Part shown: piece by piece, positions 1 to 10,952 of the stretch | Numbering within the stretch: position 1 is the stretch's first letter | Layout: every line of letters starts with the position of its first letter | NCBI GenBank assembly: GCA_024449915.1 | Contig: JAMZAV010001276.1 | Location: 327,093-391,092 of the forward strand | Reading direction: 5' to 3' | DNA length: 64,000 nucleotides | Source of the DNA: Sweltsa coloradensis | Taxonomy: Eukaryota > Arthropoda > Insecta > Plecoptera > Chloroperlidae | Notes under the pieces: generated by a model | Seen by the model: only the letters and a program-made list of their open reading frames with translations | What the model was told of the DNA's origin: nothing | Database searches by the model: none | Position numbers and translations under genes: made by a program

Positions 1-228
1 AATCATAACAAGGCCGATTCAGAACAACTCTGAATTTATTATGTGCTTCGTTGCTGGACGGCTCCAAAGTCACCGTTTACAAACTCCTAAGACAAGAACT
101 GATGGACTTAAGTCCAAATCAGAAATTAATAAACTTCTGACTTTGGCGGGAATCGAACCCTGGACCTTCTATTCTGCATTGGAAGCAGGTACGCTAACCA
201 CAAGACCAACGAGCCACACAAAAGTGTG
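1..228 (-). repeat. tRNA-derived SINE, family 1, cut by window start
   Basis: Read on the minus strand, the right-hand end is a tRNA-like head with a Pol III B-box (GGTTCGATTCC, complement near 145-160) and an A-box-like stretch (GTGGTTAGCG). The body matches the copies at 19014-20195, 22160-22560 and 36180-36610 in the same orientation. The 3' part lies outside the window. The short open frames here are SINE translations, not genes. Confidence 0.8.
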
Positions 229-240
229 ACTAAATCGAAT

Positions 241-1201
241 AGGACAATTAGGGATGTGCGGGTAGTGGTTTTTGAACTCGGGTCGGGCTCGGGTCGGGTA
301 ATTGAAAGTACCCTCGGGCTCGGGTAATTGAAGTACCCTCGGGTCGGGCTCGGGTAGTGAATTTTTTTTTATTTGTGAATTCATTTTTTAAAAAAAAATC
401 CTACAAAACAGTTTTGCATTGGTTGCAGGTAGCCACTCTGGGCTGTGTTGACACAAAGTACTTCCAAATCGGCGTCTTATGAACTTTTGCTTGAGTAGGC
501 CTAGGCCTAGTACAGTGAAACCCCGCTATTATCGTTTTCCTGCATCAATCGTTCGTTATTCTCGGAAATAATATCGTAACAATCGTTTTCTAATATTTCC
601 GATACGAAAACCCCAAGAAAAACCGATGCGATCGCGTATTTTTCTCTTCCGGCCGACGAAATCATGCGTTTGTACCAGCCATGCATCTGACGAAATCGCG
701 CGTTTGCACCAGCCTTTCGGTCTGACAACGCTCTGCTGCGCGCAACGATGCGCACTAGATCGGACTTCTAGGCCTGCCGCCTAGGCATTAGACGATGTTT
801 ATTAGCGTTGTTTCTTTTTCACCATTCGCCTACGTACGTAATAGTCAACTTGATTGATGCCGCTATTAGCGTTGAATAACCAGAAGAACGAGTAATAACG
901 GTCAGTAGGGGCCTAGGGCCTATTACTCCAGCGGGGACAGCGCCGGAAGACGGGAAGAGCCAAGGACACAGCATCATAGCATAGCCGCGCCCACGTCGTA
1001 GCGATTGGTCCGCTCCGACGTCAGCTGTTCGTTTGGCGTGTGAGCGGGAGGTTTAAAAGGAGCAGATTGGCGTGTTTCTTTATTACTTCTACCCGACCCG
1101 ACTTTTTCGGGTAGGAATTGACGGCCCGACCCGAGGTCGGGTAATTTTACCTACCCGAAAATTACCCGTTTTTCGGGTACCCGCACATCCCTAAGGACAA
1201 T
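241..1201. mobile_element. Non-autonomous hAT-type element with 8 bp TSD
   Basis: The element spans 249-1193. It begins TAGGGATGTGCGGGTA and ends with the inverted repeat TACCCGCACATCCCTA. It is flanked by a perfect 8 bp direct repeat AGGACAAT (241-248 and 1194-1201), the hallmark of hAT transposition. Both ends are rich in CGGGTA/TCGGG motifs. No transposase frame is visible. A stretch from about 511 (CAGTGAAACCCCGC, next to TA) resembles a pogo/Tigger end and may be a nested fragment, but its partner end is unclear. Confidence 0.9.
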
Positions 1202-1327
1202 ACAACTTGTAACATTAATGTAACAGAAGGTTACTATGGCCGATACTCTTAAGTCATCGATACGTCCCAATGTCGTTTGCAAGTGCCTATAAAACCCGGC
1301 TGAGCAAGAATCAAACAGGTTGCTTAC

Positions 1328-1509
1328 GTGGTTTGTTTTGACAGGAGGCGTCTCGAAGACAGCCACGCAGTGACGTGGGCATCTTCTTCTACACGAAGTG
1401 ACGTCATACGGCTTGTCGGTAGAGGCGATGTCGGCCGGCTCAAGGTCAGCTTGAACAAGGTCACCACGCGATGTCGGTAGAGGCGATGTCGACGACACGG
1501 AAACCAAGT
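1328..1509 (-). pseudogene. Broken exon, counterpart of 8377-8524
   Basis: The minus strand keeps the acceptor (GTGTTTCAG before the exon) and the donor (CAC|GTAAGC) seen in the second copy. The reading frame is lost: an internal ~34 bp expansion repeats the segment read as DIASTD, and an in-frame TGA follows it. The intact version in the second copy reads PGFRVVDIASTD and onwards. Either this copy is a pseudogene or this exon is skipped. The gene itself is not recognised. Confidence 0.5.
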
Positions 1510-1568
1510 CTGAAACACTCGTCACACAGAGCTGTAATCCGACAGTAAAGAACACCTAGTTGTAACGT

Positions 1569-1815
1569 CAGGGTGTCTACTTAGATTATGATTACAAATT
1601 CCATGACTTTACAAAGATTTCCAGAGTGAAACCTGCTTCATCAAGATTTAGATTTAGATTTTGGGCAATATGAAAAATAAGAAAAATGATTTTGCACATG
1701 AACGTGATGATTTGCAGTGATGACACATTAAAATAAAGCGCCAGAGGCTCGCCCCTGGAACATTTGTATTAGAAAGATTAAATTTAGTGACTTTTAGATA
1801 GTTGTAGACACCCTG
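1569..1815. mobile_element. Small hAT-like TIR element
   Basis: Ends are CAGGGTGTCTAC and GTAGACACCCTG, a terminus type seen in hAT elements of many animals. The interior has the usual follow-on motif (AAATTCCATGACTT, then TTTCCAGAGTG). The same element is at 8582-8825, so it was present before the segment duplicated. No clear target duplication. Confidence 0.6.
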
Positions 1816-2341
1816 GAAGTATGATCCAGCATGTGAATACGTACCATCGCAAGAGCTACCGTTTGTTCCCAGTCGCTCCGTCTTCTGTACAGCAGCCACT
1901 TCACTGAAGTTACCAACTACTCAAAGATAAGAACCTGCGGTCAGGTTTTAAATATAAGCCAACATGATCCTGATATCCCGCAAGTGGAAATAGATTTTAA
2001 AGAAAACAGCATTTTACGTAAACAATATTTAATAATTTAAAGTGTTTTTGTGTTGTTGAAATCCAACCAACGGTAAAGTGTTTACGTGTAGAAAAATTAT
2101 CAAACATGTGTTAAAGAATAAAAAAATCAACAAAATGTGAATGATATAAACCGAGTGTCCCGAGTTATTTTAGTGGAAGTGCCGTGTGAAAGCTAACGAT
2201 AAAACCGTGTTTAATTAAGCAAATCACGTACAATACAATCACAATTAAACCCCATCCACACAAACAAACACAAATTTCAGATACACACAGTACAAGTAGA
2301 ATGTAAAAGCATCCACATGATTTAAAGTGCCCAATACCCAC

Positions 2342-2457
2342 CTATGGTATTTGAAGTCTCAAGCTCTCGTCTCTCTTCGAGTCTTGACTAGCAGCTCACG
2401 GATCAGCAGATTCTTCTGTTTTCTTCTCTCTTCTAACACTTGTTTCAAACATCGCAA
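2342..2457 (-). pseudogene. Broken exon, counterpart of 9351-9466
   Basis: The exon has the same acceptor (GGCATTAG) and donor (CATAG|GTGGGT) as the second copy and encodes the same charged helical peptide (KQVLEERRKQKNLLIRELL). However, the codon CGA of copy 2 is TGA here, giving a stop eight codons before the donor. This is one of three independent lesions in copy 1, which suggests it is decaying while copy 2 is not. Confidence 0.5.
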
Positions 2458-3389
2458 CTAATGCCCTGTCGATTTATTTCTAGCGTTCTGTCTAATAATG
2501 GCTAGTTGTTATTTTACTAGTCGCGTGGACAGCAGAATCTAACTTCAAAGTCAAGTACCCAAGGATCGATCAGTTATGCATACGAAAAGACGCTTTTAAA
2601 AAATTAAATAGGCGTACGGCAATAGTATTATAAGTTACGCGCTTCTCTTACAACTTGCAAGGTTGAAGACCTACGACAAAGATTGACTCTACTCAAACGC
2701 AAAGTTTACTCTTATTTAATAGAAAAGTACCCCTACTGCATCGGTCACGACGTTCACAGGCTGCTAAAGAGTGAAGATGTTTGGTGAAATACTCGTAGAT
2801 GCACATCCCGAATAAAAATCAATGTACCGACAGAACGTTAATGAATAACAATCAATTTAGTAGCTTAAGAAAATGTTTGATAATTAACGATAAGCTAATC
2901 AGTAGCTTGTAAATATCAAGATAGAAGATCAAGATTGAAGACGATAGAAAACAACTAGCCAAACAATTTAAACACTGAGCTAAACTAGCAAATACAACTT
3001 TCTAGCTACAGGCAAAATTATGACTGCAGATTTTTAATTAATTTACGCAACAAAGAAAGAAATAGAAAGAGACAATGTAACTCGGTAAGAAGAACTCGGT
3101 ATCTTACAGAGTAGAGCTGTCGTTTTGACATTTGTTTAATACTTTAAAAAACGAGTAGTTCGTGTCTCAAATACACGCATGGTCCCGATCTGACATTACA
3201 TTTCAAACAGTACAAGAGGGTAGAACATGTAACTTAGGGGTTTGGTGATTGAAGAAGTAAAGAGGCACATTTGTGTAGACACGAAAGTGCCTCTGCGCTT
3301 ATGACATGCGCAAGAGTACAACACAGCAGAACGGCAGCTCTAGAAGGCATAATTAAATGAATGATGATTACCCAGGTACAATGGTGCAC

Positions 3390-3546
3390 CTCTGCAACAA
3401 TCTGATGTCCTTGATAGCGGTCCATTTCTTCTCTTTTCGATGATCTTGGCAGTAAATCTCTTCTGCGACAGCGACCACTTGGAGATGCGCGTGCGGCTGT
3501 TAGGCCGTGTATCGGAGCTATAGAACGCGTAGTGGTTGTGTCGGAG
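3390..3546 (-). CDS. Candidate exon of unidentified duplicated gene, copy 1
   Basis: Minus-strand segment between a TACTAG acceptor and a GAG|GTGCAC donor. It is 157 bp and nearly identical to 10326-10482: only one difference in about 150 bp, against a higher divergence in the flanking introns, so it may be under constraint. The phase that joins its neighbours reads SDTTTTRSIAPIHGLTAARA and onwards, arginine- and serine-rich. A second frame (HNHYAFYSSDTRPNSRTRIS) is also open, and I cannot decide between them. Function unknown. Confidence 0.35.
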
Positions 3547-4016
3547 CTAGTACATGATTAGTGCCTACGAGGGCGGGTCCCAACACCTTCGCAACCTTGG
3601 AGGAGGACAACACAATTCGAGCATAAAACTAGTACTCAAGGGCATGAATCCAGGGTAGGAAATCATTCCCTTTACCGGTAAGTACATGAAACCGTATTGA
3701 ACAAAGGTATGAATAGTTCCGTCCACTCCATTTAAGCTGACGAGGTTATTACTTGTTTTGTTGTGGCTGTAGACTGGAAGGTCTTGTGGAGAGGGACGCT
3801 AAGGAAGGAAGAAAGAAGCAAAACTAAAAAACAGAGCTCGAAAACTGTGTCCCTAAACATGAACTGGCTTGTTCTGTGAGCTCTTTCTAGTTACGCTGTG
3901 TAGGCGCGCAGACTACAGCTGAAGGCTTAGTCATTATTTTACGCTGCAAGGTCAACTAACCACGGCAGGAAAAGCAAAACGTAAGGGCTTAATAATTCTT
4001 TTACGAAGTAAACTAC

Positions 4017-4162
4017 CCTGCAAAAAAGGCTATTCTATAGGGTCGGTTGATTGAAGGTCGACGATGATTGTTTCCTTCCCTGTAAAAAAGGTCATGCACT
4101 GGTCTAATCCTTGTTTTACGCAGGGCGCGGTTGGGAGGGGGAAGGTCTGGCAGTCTCTGCAC
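4017..4162 (-). CDS. Candidate exon of unidentified duplicated gene, copy 1
   Basis: Minus-strand exon with a good acceptor (CTCCCTTTCAG) and donor GCAGG|GTAG, 146 bp, matching 10953-11098. The frame open in both copies reads VQRLPDLPPPNRALRKTRIR, then a segment ending RPYRIAFFA. It is basic and proline-rich, with no recognised domain. A competing frame (CRDCQTFPLPTAPCVKQGLD and onwards, ending in TAG) joins in phase to the exon at 6141-6305 and is open only in this copy. Function unknown. Confidence 0.35.
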
Positions 4163-5059
4163 CTGAAAGGGAGCTGTTCGTAATCTACGCGTTGCAGAGT
4201 GGGATTTATAGTTTAGGAACAAGACATACGTTCTCAAGAACAAGTGTAGAGCAATATTAATTGATACCTAAATATTGATACCGGTAGATAGTAAAGAAAC
4301 ATATCTTTTGCTTGAAGCAAGTAGACATGTTCGAAGATACGTTAATAAATTGGATGGTTCCGGTTGGAAAGTAAAAAAATGGTTGTCAAAAATGCTTAAC
4401 TTGAATTTAATTAAATAAAACGTTAATTCACGAGTTTCATCAATCAACACTGACTGCCTGACGGGAGTAGTTTACGAACAGATCCACCGCGGAGCTTAGA
4501 GGGTTTGGACGGGGGGAACACACCTCCAAGGTTGCCACACTTCCCAGAGAGGTTGACGAACTGTAAGAGGAACAATCCGCTTCATAGACACAATGGCAAC
4601 GTTGTACCATTATCTGTGGATGTTCTGTGTTATGGAGGCTATATGGAGGGAAATATTTATTTTGTAGCCATAGCCTATAGCCCAAATTAAAAGGGACATT
4701 CTTAGATATTTTAGGATTAAATTAAATGTAGTAGTTAAAAAAAATATCAGAAAATAACAAGCTTGAAATAAAACGAAAGGCTATTTTTTATATTTAGATA
4801 TTTAGGTTGAAAAACAAGATTGAAGTTTGGAAATATATTTAGTATAAAAATATAGGTCTGATAATAATAAATTAAATATTAGTATGAAAATGTTTTAAAA
4901 TTAATTAGGTATATAAAATAATAAAATGGGCTTGTAAGTGTTGCCAGTGTTTTGCCAAGTGGTGTGAACTAGTTGTGTGGTATGGAGTGTCTGACAAGAA
5001 TCAGTTTGTTCCTCCGGTCCGACAACGATCGTCGTCCTCCTACCGCAACCTCGAACCAC

Positions 5060-5204
5060 CGTAATCAGCTGCTTAACACGTTCCCGCCATCTTGGGTCCG
5101 GGCTGGGTCTTGACGGTGTATCGACGAGTGGTTTCCATGTTGGTACATCAAGCTTGGCGGAAGTCGTGTCTTGATGGAGAATATCTTGGTTTCCAGATGG
5201 AAGT
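5060..5204 (-). pseudogene. Frameshifted exon, counterpart of 12009-12163
   Basis: The acceptor (CCTTGTTCCAG) and the start of the peptide (FHLETKIFSIKTRLPPSLM) match the second copy. This copy is 10 bp shorter (one 7 bp and one 3 bp difference), which throws the frame and leads to a stop at TGA just before the donor region. The related but diverged exon at 6544-6727 starts with the same residues (FHLET). Confidence 0.5.
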
Positions 5205-5232
5205 CTGGAACAAGGAATTGAAGACGTTAGAG

Positions 5233-5601
5233 CTTGTTGAGCATACCTTATTTTCATGGGGCGACGTACATTACAGGTTCCGGGACCAAGCGTTTAATTA
5301 AATGTATATTTATTGTTCCCTTTTCAAAGTTAATTAATATTCAGGATAGGGGGAACGTTAGTATAACCGGTTCAATTCAATGTTGCCTAATGACACGTCA
5401 CCAACAATATTCTACGTGAAGCATTTACACACTCTTAGGTTTGTTATTCTCTAACAAAAAATATAAAAAAGCATAAGAAATATTTTCTCATTTTCTCCCG
5501 ACGTTATTTATTTAAATATAAGTTGACCTCACTGCCCAGCCGTTGGTTAAAACAACATGGCCCAACTTCTCACTCATCCCACTGAAGAGCGTACTAAAGA
5601 G
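5233..5601. other. AT-rich spacer between duplicated copies
   Basis: Unique AT-rich sequence between the end of duplication copy 1 and the hAT element at 5602. No exon, RNA gene or clear repeat is seen. Confidence 0.4.
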
Positions 5602-6124
5602 CAGTCTTGGGGAGGAATGCGTTCCTAGTTACGTGTTCCCGGGAACGCGTTCCTTTTTTAGGAACTTTTGTGGGAACGAGTTCCTTTTCTTTGATCAGGA
5701 ACTTGTAACGTCAAAGTTACTATTTCGTGGGAACTTGGAACGAATTTAATGTTCCTTTATAAGTTCCTTTCGTCGTCGTAATCCCTTCGGATTCCAGTAG
5801 CTGACATCGTAAACTGCTGTATGAAAATATTAATGTGACATCTTGTTTTTTGAAAATGGTGCCACCCTCAACAGATAGCCTGGGACTTATTTTAATTAAT
5901 AAGAGTAATGATAAATATACTTATTTCAAATTTATTATTGTTTAAATCAGTGATGATATAAGGAACGTGAAAGGAACTATGAGTTCCTTTTGAGGAATGA
6001 GGAACTTTTCAGTTCCTTTTTTATTGAAAAGGAACGAGGAACGTCTCAGTTCCTTTTTAGGCAGAAGTAACTTAACTTTTCAAAGTTCCTTTTTTGGGAG
6101 AACGTGCCCAAGACTGCTAATGAG
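5594..6124. mobile_element. Non-autonomous hAT element, CAGTCTTGGG ends
   Basis: The element spans 5602-6116 with inverted ends CAGTCTTGGG / CCCAAGACTG. It is flanked by near-perfect 8 bp repeats (CTAAAGAG at 5594-5601, CTAATGAG at 6117-6124). The interior is built from repeated GTTCCTTTT / AAAGGAAC blocks in both orientations, so it can fold on itself. No coding capacity. It sits 25 bp from the donor of the exon at 6141-6305. Confidence 0.85.
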
Positions 6125-6140
6125 GACGTACTGTACATAC

Positions 6141-6305
6141 CTCAGCTGAAGCGCGCGCAGCTGTGAAGAAACTACGGTACACGAAGACGTTGTTTGTAGG
6201 CGTGACATGTGAGCTCGTGTAGCGGGTTGATGCAAGTGGATGTCTCTCTTAGTTGTCAGTAGAGCTTCCACTTTCCGAGGTCGATGCTTTGACCAGGACC
6301 AAACC
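6141..6305 (-). CDS. Candidate exon, unidentified gene
   Basis: Minus-strand 165 bp segment with a clean acceptor (AATTTCATCAG|G) and a near-consensus donor (CAGCTGAG|GTATGT). Joined to the exon at 6544-6727, the frame is continuous and reads VWSWSKHRPRKVEALLTTKR, then an RDIHLHQP segment. The shared phase (CG|G at the junction) is independent support. The far end finishes in phase 2 and could join the alternative frame of 4017-4162. I do not recognise a domain. Inference: part of a gene related to the flanking duplicated copies. Confidence 0.5.
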
Positions 6306-6543
6306 CTGATGAAATTAACATTATTAGTTCAAAAGCAGGGATAAAGTAGCAATCCTTAAAAAATGTAATAAAAAAGACAAGTTATAAAATACTACAAATT
6401 TCATTTTGATATTATAAAACAATTTGAACTTTTGGGATTAAAAAACAAAGGATTAAGCACAGAATTAAAGCAATCTAATCCATCATGTTTTATAAAAAAA
6501 ACTTGGGATGTTTTCAAGTGTTAAATCTTGTGTGTGTACATAC

Positions 6544-6727
6544 CGAACATAGTAGTAGTAACGCCTTGAAACTTGATGACCGGGAAGCGGCAATCCGGTA
6601 ATGTTGTAAGCCTGGACCCTCATGACGAGTGTGTGAATCCAGATCTGGTCCCACGTCAGAAGATCGTTCAGCTTTTCGGAAGTTGTGTCTAGTGGGCGAG
6701 TACCCGAGTTGGTTTCCAGATGAAACT
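6544..6727 (-). CDS. Candidate exon, diverged relative of the 12009-12163 exon
   Basis: Minus-strand 184 bp exon with a textbook acceptor (TTTCTTGTTCCAG) and donor (TTCG|GTATGTAC). It encodes FHLETNSGTRPLDTTSEKLN, then WDQIWIHTLVM and RRYYYYVR, running in phase into 6141-6305. The first ~60 bp and the acceptor resemble the first exon of both duplicated copies, so this is an older third copy of that exon. Function unknown. Strong splice signals and phase matching make it one of the better exon calls in this part. Confidence 0.5.
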
Positions 6728-6929
6728 CTGGAACAAGAAATTAAAGATGTTTTAGCTTGTTGAACAGATCTAATCATTACAGGTGAAAGCAATTGTTTAA
6801 TTGGTTAAAATTAGGGGTATGCTAAAATTTTAAATTTATTTAAATTAATGTCTATCTTAAACAGTTATTTAAACTGATTTAGACCTACTTCCTCACAATC
6901 GATATTCTAGTTGGATGAGCGTAGCGAGC

Positions 6930-8265
6930 AAAGCGAAGATTCCATTTCACTACACTGGAGAAAAAAATCCGGAATGTTTTTTTTTCTTTTTCTTTTTTCT
7001 GTTTGTATTATTGTGTGTTTGTTAACACGATTCCGGCTAAACCGATACTCCAATTACGATGAAATTTTATGGAGTCCTTCAAAATCTCTGAATTTAGAAC
7101 TGCCACGTTTTTGAGGGTAATCAAAAAATTATTTCTCATTAAAATTGCTATTTCACGATTTTTTTTTTATTTTAAAAAAATTTCTTCGACTTATAACAAC
7201 TACATTTTTTATTCGATTGTAATGATTTTTTCACAGAACCTTAATTTTATGAATAAATATATTCGTGTGAAATTTGAGCGCAATCAAAAAATGTTTTATT
7301 ATGAAAATCGCAATTTTACGATTTTTTCGATTTTTAAAACATTTCTTCGACTTATAACACCTACATGCTTATCCGATTTAATGATTTTTTCACAGAACCT
7401 TAATTTTATGAATTCATATATTGGGGTGAAATTTGAACGCAATGGAAATATAATTTCTTGTGAAAATCACAATTTTACTCTTTTTTTCATAAAAAAAAAT
7501 ATAGATTCTTCGACTTATAACACCTACTTGCTTTATCCAATTGTAATGATTTTTTTACAGAACCTTACTGTTATGAATTCATATATTGGTGTAAAATTTG
7601 AGTGCAATCGAAAAATAATTTCCCATGAAAATCGCAATTTTATGCTTTTTTTGTTTTAAAAAAATTATGCTCATCCAACAACGCGCCTGAAAAAGCGTTT
7701 GCGAAGCTTCCTAGTAGTTGTTGCTTAAAGTCAACACTAGCATTAGCACTGGAGAAAAAAATCCGGAATGTTTTTTTTAATGTTGGTATTTTTGTGTTTG
7801 TTAACACGATTCCGGATAAACCGATACTCCAATTACGATGAAATTTTCTGGAGGCCTTTGAAATCTCTGACCTTGGAACTGCCACGTTTTTTAGCACAAT
7901 TGAAAAATTATTTTTCATGAAAATCGCAACTTTACAATTTTTTTTTTTTATTTCTTAGACTTATAACACCTAGGCTTACATGCGTTATCCAATTGAAATG
8001 ATTTCTTCACAGAACCTTAGTTTTATGAATTAATATATTTGTGTGAAATTTGAGTGCGATCGAAAAATTATTTCTCGTGAAAATCACGATTTTACACTTT
8101 TTTGTTTAAAAAAAATTTCTTCGTCTTATAACTCCTACTACATGCTTTATCCGATTGTAATGATTTTTTCACAGAACTACAGAAAATCTGCAAAGCACAT
8201 GGCACCTCAATGCATCAATTATGCTCATCCAGCAACGTGCCTGAAAAAGCGTTTGCAAAGCTTCC
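6930..8265 (+). repeat. Tandem array of ~185 bp AT-rich units
   Basis: Five to six imperfect units share the order: an aaATTATTTCTC block, ATCGCAATTTTACGATTTTTT, CTTATAACACCTAC, GATTGTAATGATTTTTTCACAG, and ATGAATTCATATATTGG. Two GCTCATCCA(A/G)CAACG...AAGCTTCCTAGT blocks (about 7668 and 8221) mark sub-block ends. The unit start (CAAAATCTCTGAA near 7078) is shared with the foldback element at 34040-35580. The 196-codon open frame at 7069-7659 is low-complexity F/I/N/K and follows the repeat, so it is not called as a gene. Confidence 0.8.
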
Positions 8266-8376
8266 TAGTGTAACAAAAGGTTACTATTGCCAGTACTCTT
8301 TGTCATCAATACGTCCCAATGACGTTTGCAAGTGCAAATGAAAGCTGGATGTGCTAGAATCTAACTGGTGGCTTAC

Positions 8377-8524
8377 GTGGTTTGTTTTGACAGGAGGCCT
8401 CGAAGACAGCCAGGCCGTGACGAGAGCATCTTCTTCTACACGAAGTGACGTCATACGGCTCAGGTGCAGCTTAAACGACCACACGATGTCGGTAGAGGCG
8501 ATGTCAACGACACGGAAACCAGGT
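8377..8524 (-). CDS. Exon 5 of unidentified gene, intact copy
   Basis: Minus-strand exon with acceptor AAGTGTTTCAG and donor AACCAC|GTAAGC. It is 148 bp, one base plus 49 codons, ending in phase 0. It reads PGFRVVDIASTDIVWSFKLH, then LSRMTSLRVEEDALVTAWLS and KTNH. Its first base completes the codon left by 9351-9466. Mixed hydrophobic and charged composition suggests a folded domain. No family recognised. The counterpart at 1328-1509 is broken. Confidence 0.55.
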
Positions 8525-8581
8525 CTGAAACACTTGTCAAAGAGCTGTAATCCGACAGTTAACAACACCTAGTTGTAACGT

Positions 8582-8825
8582 CAGGGTGTCTACTTAGATG
8601 TGTTGACAAATTCCATGATATTACCAGGATTTCCAGAGTGAAACATGTTTTTTAAGATCAAGATTTAGATTTAGGCAATATGAAAAATAAGAAAAATGAT
8701 CTTGCACATGAACGCGATAATTCGCAGTGATGTCACATTTAAAAAAAGGGCCAGATGCTCGCCCCCGGAACATTTGTATTAGAAAGATTAAATTTAGTGA
8801 CTTTTAGAAAGTTGTTAACACCCTG
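8582..8825. mobile_element. Small hAT-like TIR element, duplicated copy
   Basis: Same element as 1569-1815. The left end is CAGGGTGTCTAC; the right end has drifted (GTTAACACCCTG). It was carried along in the segmental duplication. Confidence 0.6.
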
Positions 8826-9350
8826 GAAGTATGATCCAGCATGTGTATACGTACCATCGCAAAAGCTGCCGTTTGTTCCCAGTTGCTCCGTCTTCTGTAC
8901 AGCAGCCACTTCACTGAAGTTACCAACTACTCAAAGATAAGAACCTGCGATCAGGTTTTAAATATAAGCCAACATGATCCTGATATCCCGCAAGTGGAAA
9001 TAGATATTGAAGAAAACAGCATTTTCCGTAAACAATATTTTAATAATTTAAAGTGTTTTTGTGTTGTTGAAATCCAACCAACGGTAAAGTGTTTACGAGT
9101 AGAAAAATTATCAAACATGTGTTGAAGAATGAAATAATCAACAAAATGTGAATGATATAAACCGAGTGTCCCGAGTTATTTTAGTGGAAGTGCCGTGTGA
9201 AATCTAACGATAAAACCGTGTTTAATTACTCAAATCACATACAATACAATGACAATTAAATGCCATCCACACAAACAAACATATTTAAAATACACACAGT
9301 ACAAGTAGAATGCAAATGCATCCACATGATTTAAAGTGCCCAATACCCAC

Positions 9351-9466
9351 CTATGGTAATTGAAGTCTCGAGCTCTCATCTCTCTTCGAGTCTTGACTAG
9401 CAGCTCACGGATCAGCAGATTCTTCTGTTTTCTTCTCTCTTCTAACACTTGTTTCGAACATCGCAA
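9351..9466 (-). CDS. Exon 4 of unidentified gene, intact copy
   Basis: Minus-strand 116 bp exon, acceptor GGGCATTAG and donor CATAG|GTGGGT. It encodes 38 codons including KQVLEERRKQKNLLIRELL, then VKTRREMRARDFNYH, a strongly charged helix or coiled-coil-like stretch. It starts in phase 0 and its last two bases (AG) join the A of 8377-8524 to make arginine. The counterpart in copy 1 has a stop. Family unknown. Confidence 0.5.
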
Positions 9467-10325
9467 CTAATGCCCTATCTATTTATTTCTAGCGTTCTGT
9501 CTAATGGCTAGTTGTTATTTTACAAATCGCGTGGACAGCAGAACCTAACTTCAAAGTCACGTTCCCAAGGATCGATCAGTTATGCATGCGAAAAGATGCA
9601 TTTAAATTATTAAATAGGCGTACAGCTTTAGTTTCATAAGTAACGCGCTTCTCTTACAACTTACAAGGTTGAAGACCTACGACGAAGATTGACTCGACTC
9701 AAACGCAAAGTTTACTCTTATTTAATCGACAAGTACAGCATCGGTCACAACGTTCACAGGCTGCTGGCCAAAGAGTGAAGATGTTTGGTGAAATACTCGT
9801 AGATGCACATCCCGAAAAAAAATCAATGTACCGTACCCAAAGAACGTTAATTAATAACAATCAATTTAGTAGCTTAAGAAAATGTTTGATTAATAACGAT
9901 AGATAAGCTAATTAGTAGCTTGTTAATATCAAAATAGAAGATCAAGATTGAAGACAAAAGAAAACAACCAGCCAAACAATTTAAACACTGAGCTAAACTA
10001 GCAAATACGACTTAATTAATTTACGCAACAAAGAAAGAAAGAGACAGAGTAGAGCTGCCGTTTTGACATTTGTTTAATACTTGAAATCGAGTAGTTTGTG
10101 TCTTAAATACACGCATGGTCTCGATCTGACATTACATTTCAAAGAGAACAAGAGAGCAGAACATGTAACTTATAAGTTTGGTGATTGAAGAACTAAAGAG
10201 GCACATTTGTGTAGACACGAAGGTGCCTCTGCGCTTATGACATGGGCAAGAGTACAAAACAGTAGAACGGCAGCTCTAGAAGACATAATTACATAAATGA
10301 TGATTACCCAGGTACAATGGTACAC

Positions 10326-10482
10326 CTCCACAACAATCTGATGTCCTTGATAGCGGTCCATTTCTTCTCTTTTCGATGATCTTGGCAGTAAATCTCTTCT
10401 GCGACAGCGACCACTTGGAGATGCGCGTGCGGCTGTTAGGCCGTGTATCGGATCTATAGAACGCGTAGTGGTTGTGTCGGAG
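10326..10482 (-). CDS. Exon 3 of unidentified gene, intact copy
   Basis: Minus-strand 157 bp exon, one base plus 52 codons, acceptor TACTAG and donor GTGGAG|GTGTAC. In the chained phase it reads SDTTTTRSIDPIHGLTAARA, then RCRRRDLLPRSSKREEMDRY; basic, probably disordered. Almost unchanged relative to 3390-3546. An alternative open frame (HNHYAFYRSDTRPNSRTRIS) fits the neighbours' phases less well. Function unknown. Confidence 0.4.
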
Positions 10483-10952
10483 CTAGTACATGATTAGTGC
10501 CTACGAGGGCGGGTCCCAACACCTTCGCAACCTTGGAGGAGGACAACACAATTCGAGCATAAAACTAGTACTCAGGGGCATGAATCCAGGCTAGGAAATC
10601 ATTCCCTTTGGCTTTAAGTACATGAAACCGTATTGAACAAAGGTATGAATAGTTCCGTCCACTCCGTCTAAGCTGACGAGGTCATTACTTGTTTTGTTGT
10701 GGCTGTAGACTGGAAGGTCTTGTCGAGAGGGACGCTAAGGAAGGAAGAAAGAAGCAAAACTAAAAAACAGAGCTCGAAAACTGTGTCCCTGAACATGAAC
10801 TGGCTTGTTCTGTGAACTCTTTCTAGTTACGCTGTGTAGGCGCGCAGACTTCAGCTGAAGGCTTAGTCATTATTTTACGCTGCAAGGTCAACTAACCACG
10901 GCAGGAAAGGCAAAACGTATGGGCTTAATAATTATTTTACGAAGTAAACTAC

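Larger units (their letters stand above)
1225..5232. repeat. Tandem segmental duplication, copy 1
   Basis: This ~4 kb segment is repeated at 8271-12190 in the same orientation, about 6.9 kb away. Similarity runs along the whole length, with small indels and substitutions. It contains five exon-like segments on the minus strand, at least three of them damaged in this copy. Between those segments I see only AT-rich intron-like DNA and one small TIR element (1569-1815). Confidence 0.9.

Noticed and set aside
1151..1555. 134-codon minus-strand frame over the hAT end and first duplicated exon
   Set aside because: Runs from the exon-like region into a transposon terminus in a frame not conserved in the other copy.
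4505..4690. Plus-strand open frame conserved in both duplication copies (also 11441-11650)
   Set aside because: No splice or homology support. Conservation is expected from the duplication itself, and the minus strand is also open there in copy 1.
7069..7659. 196-codon open frame, the longest in the window
   Set aside because: Composition is low-complexity F/I/N/K and it follows the ~185 bp tandem repeat; no domain, no splice context.
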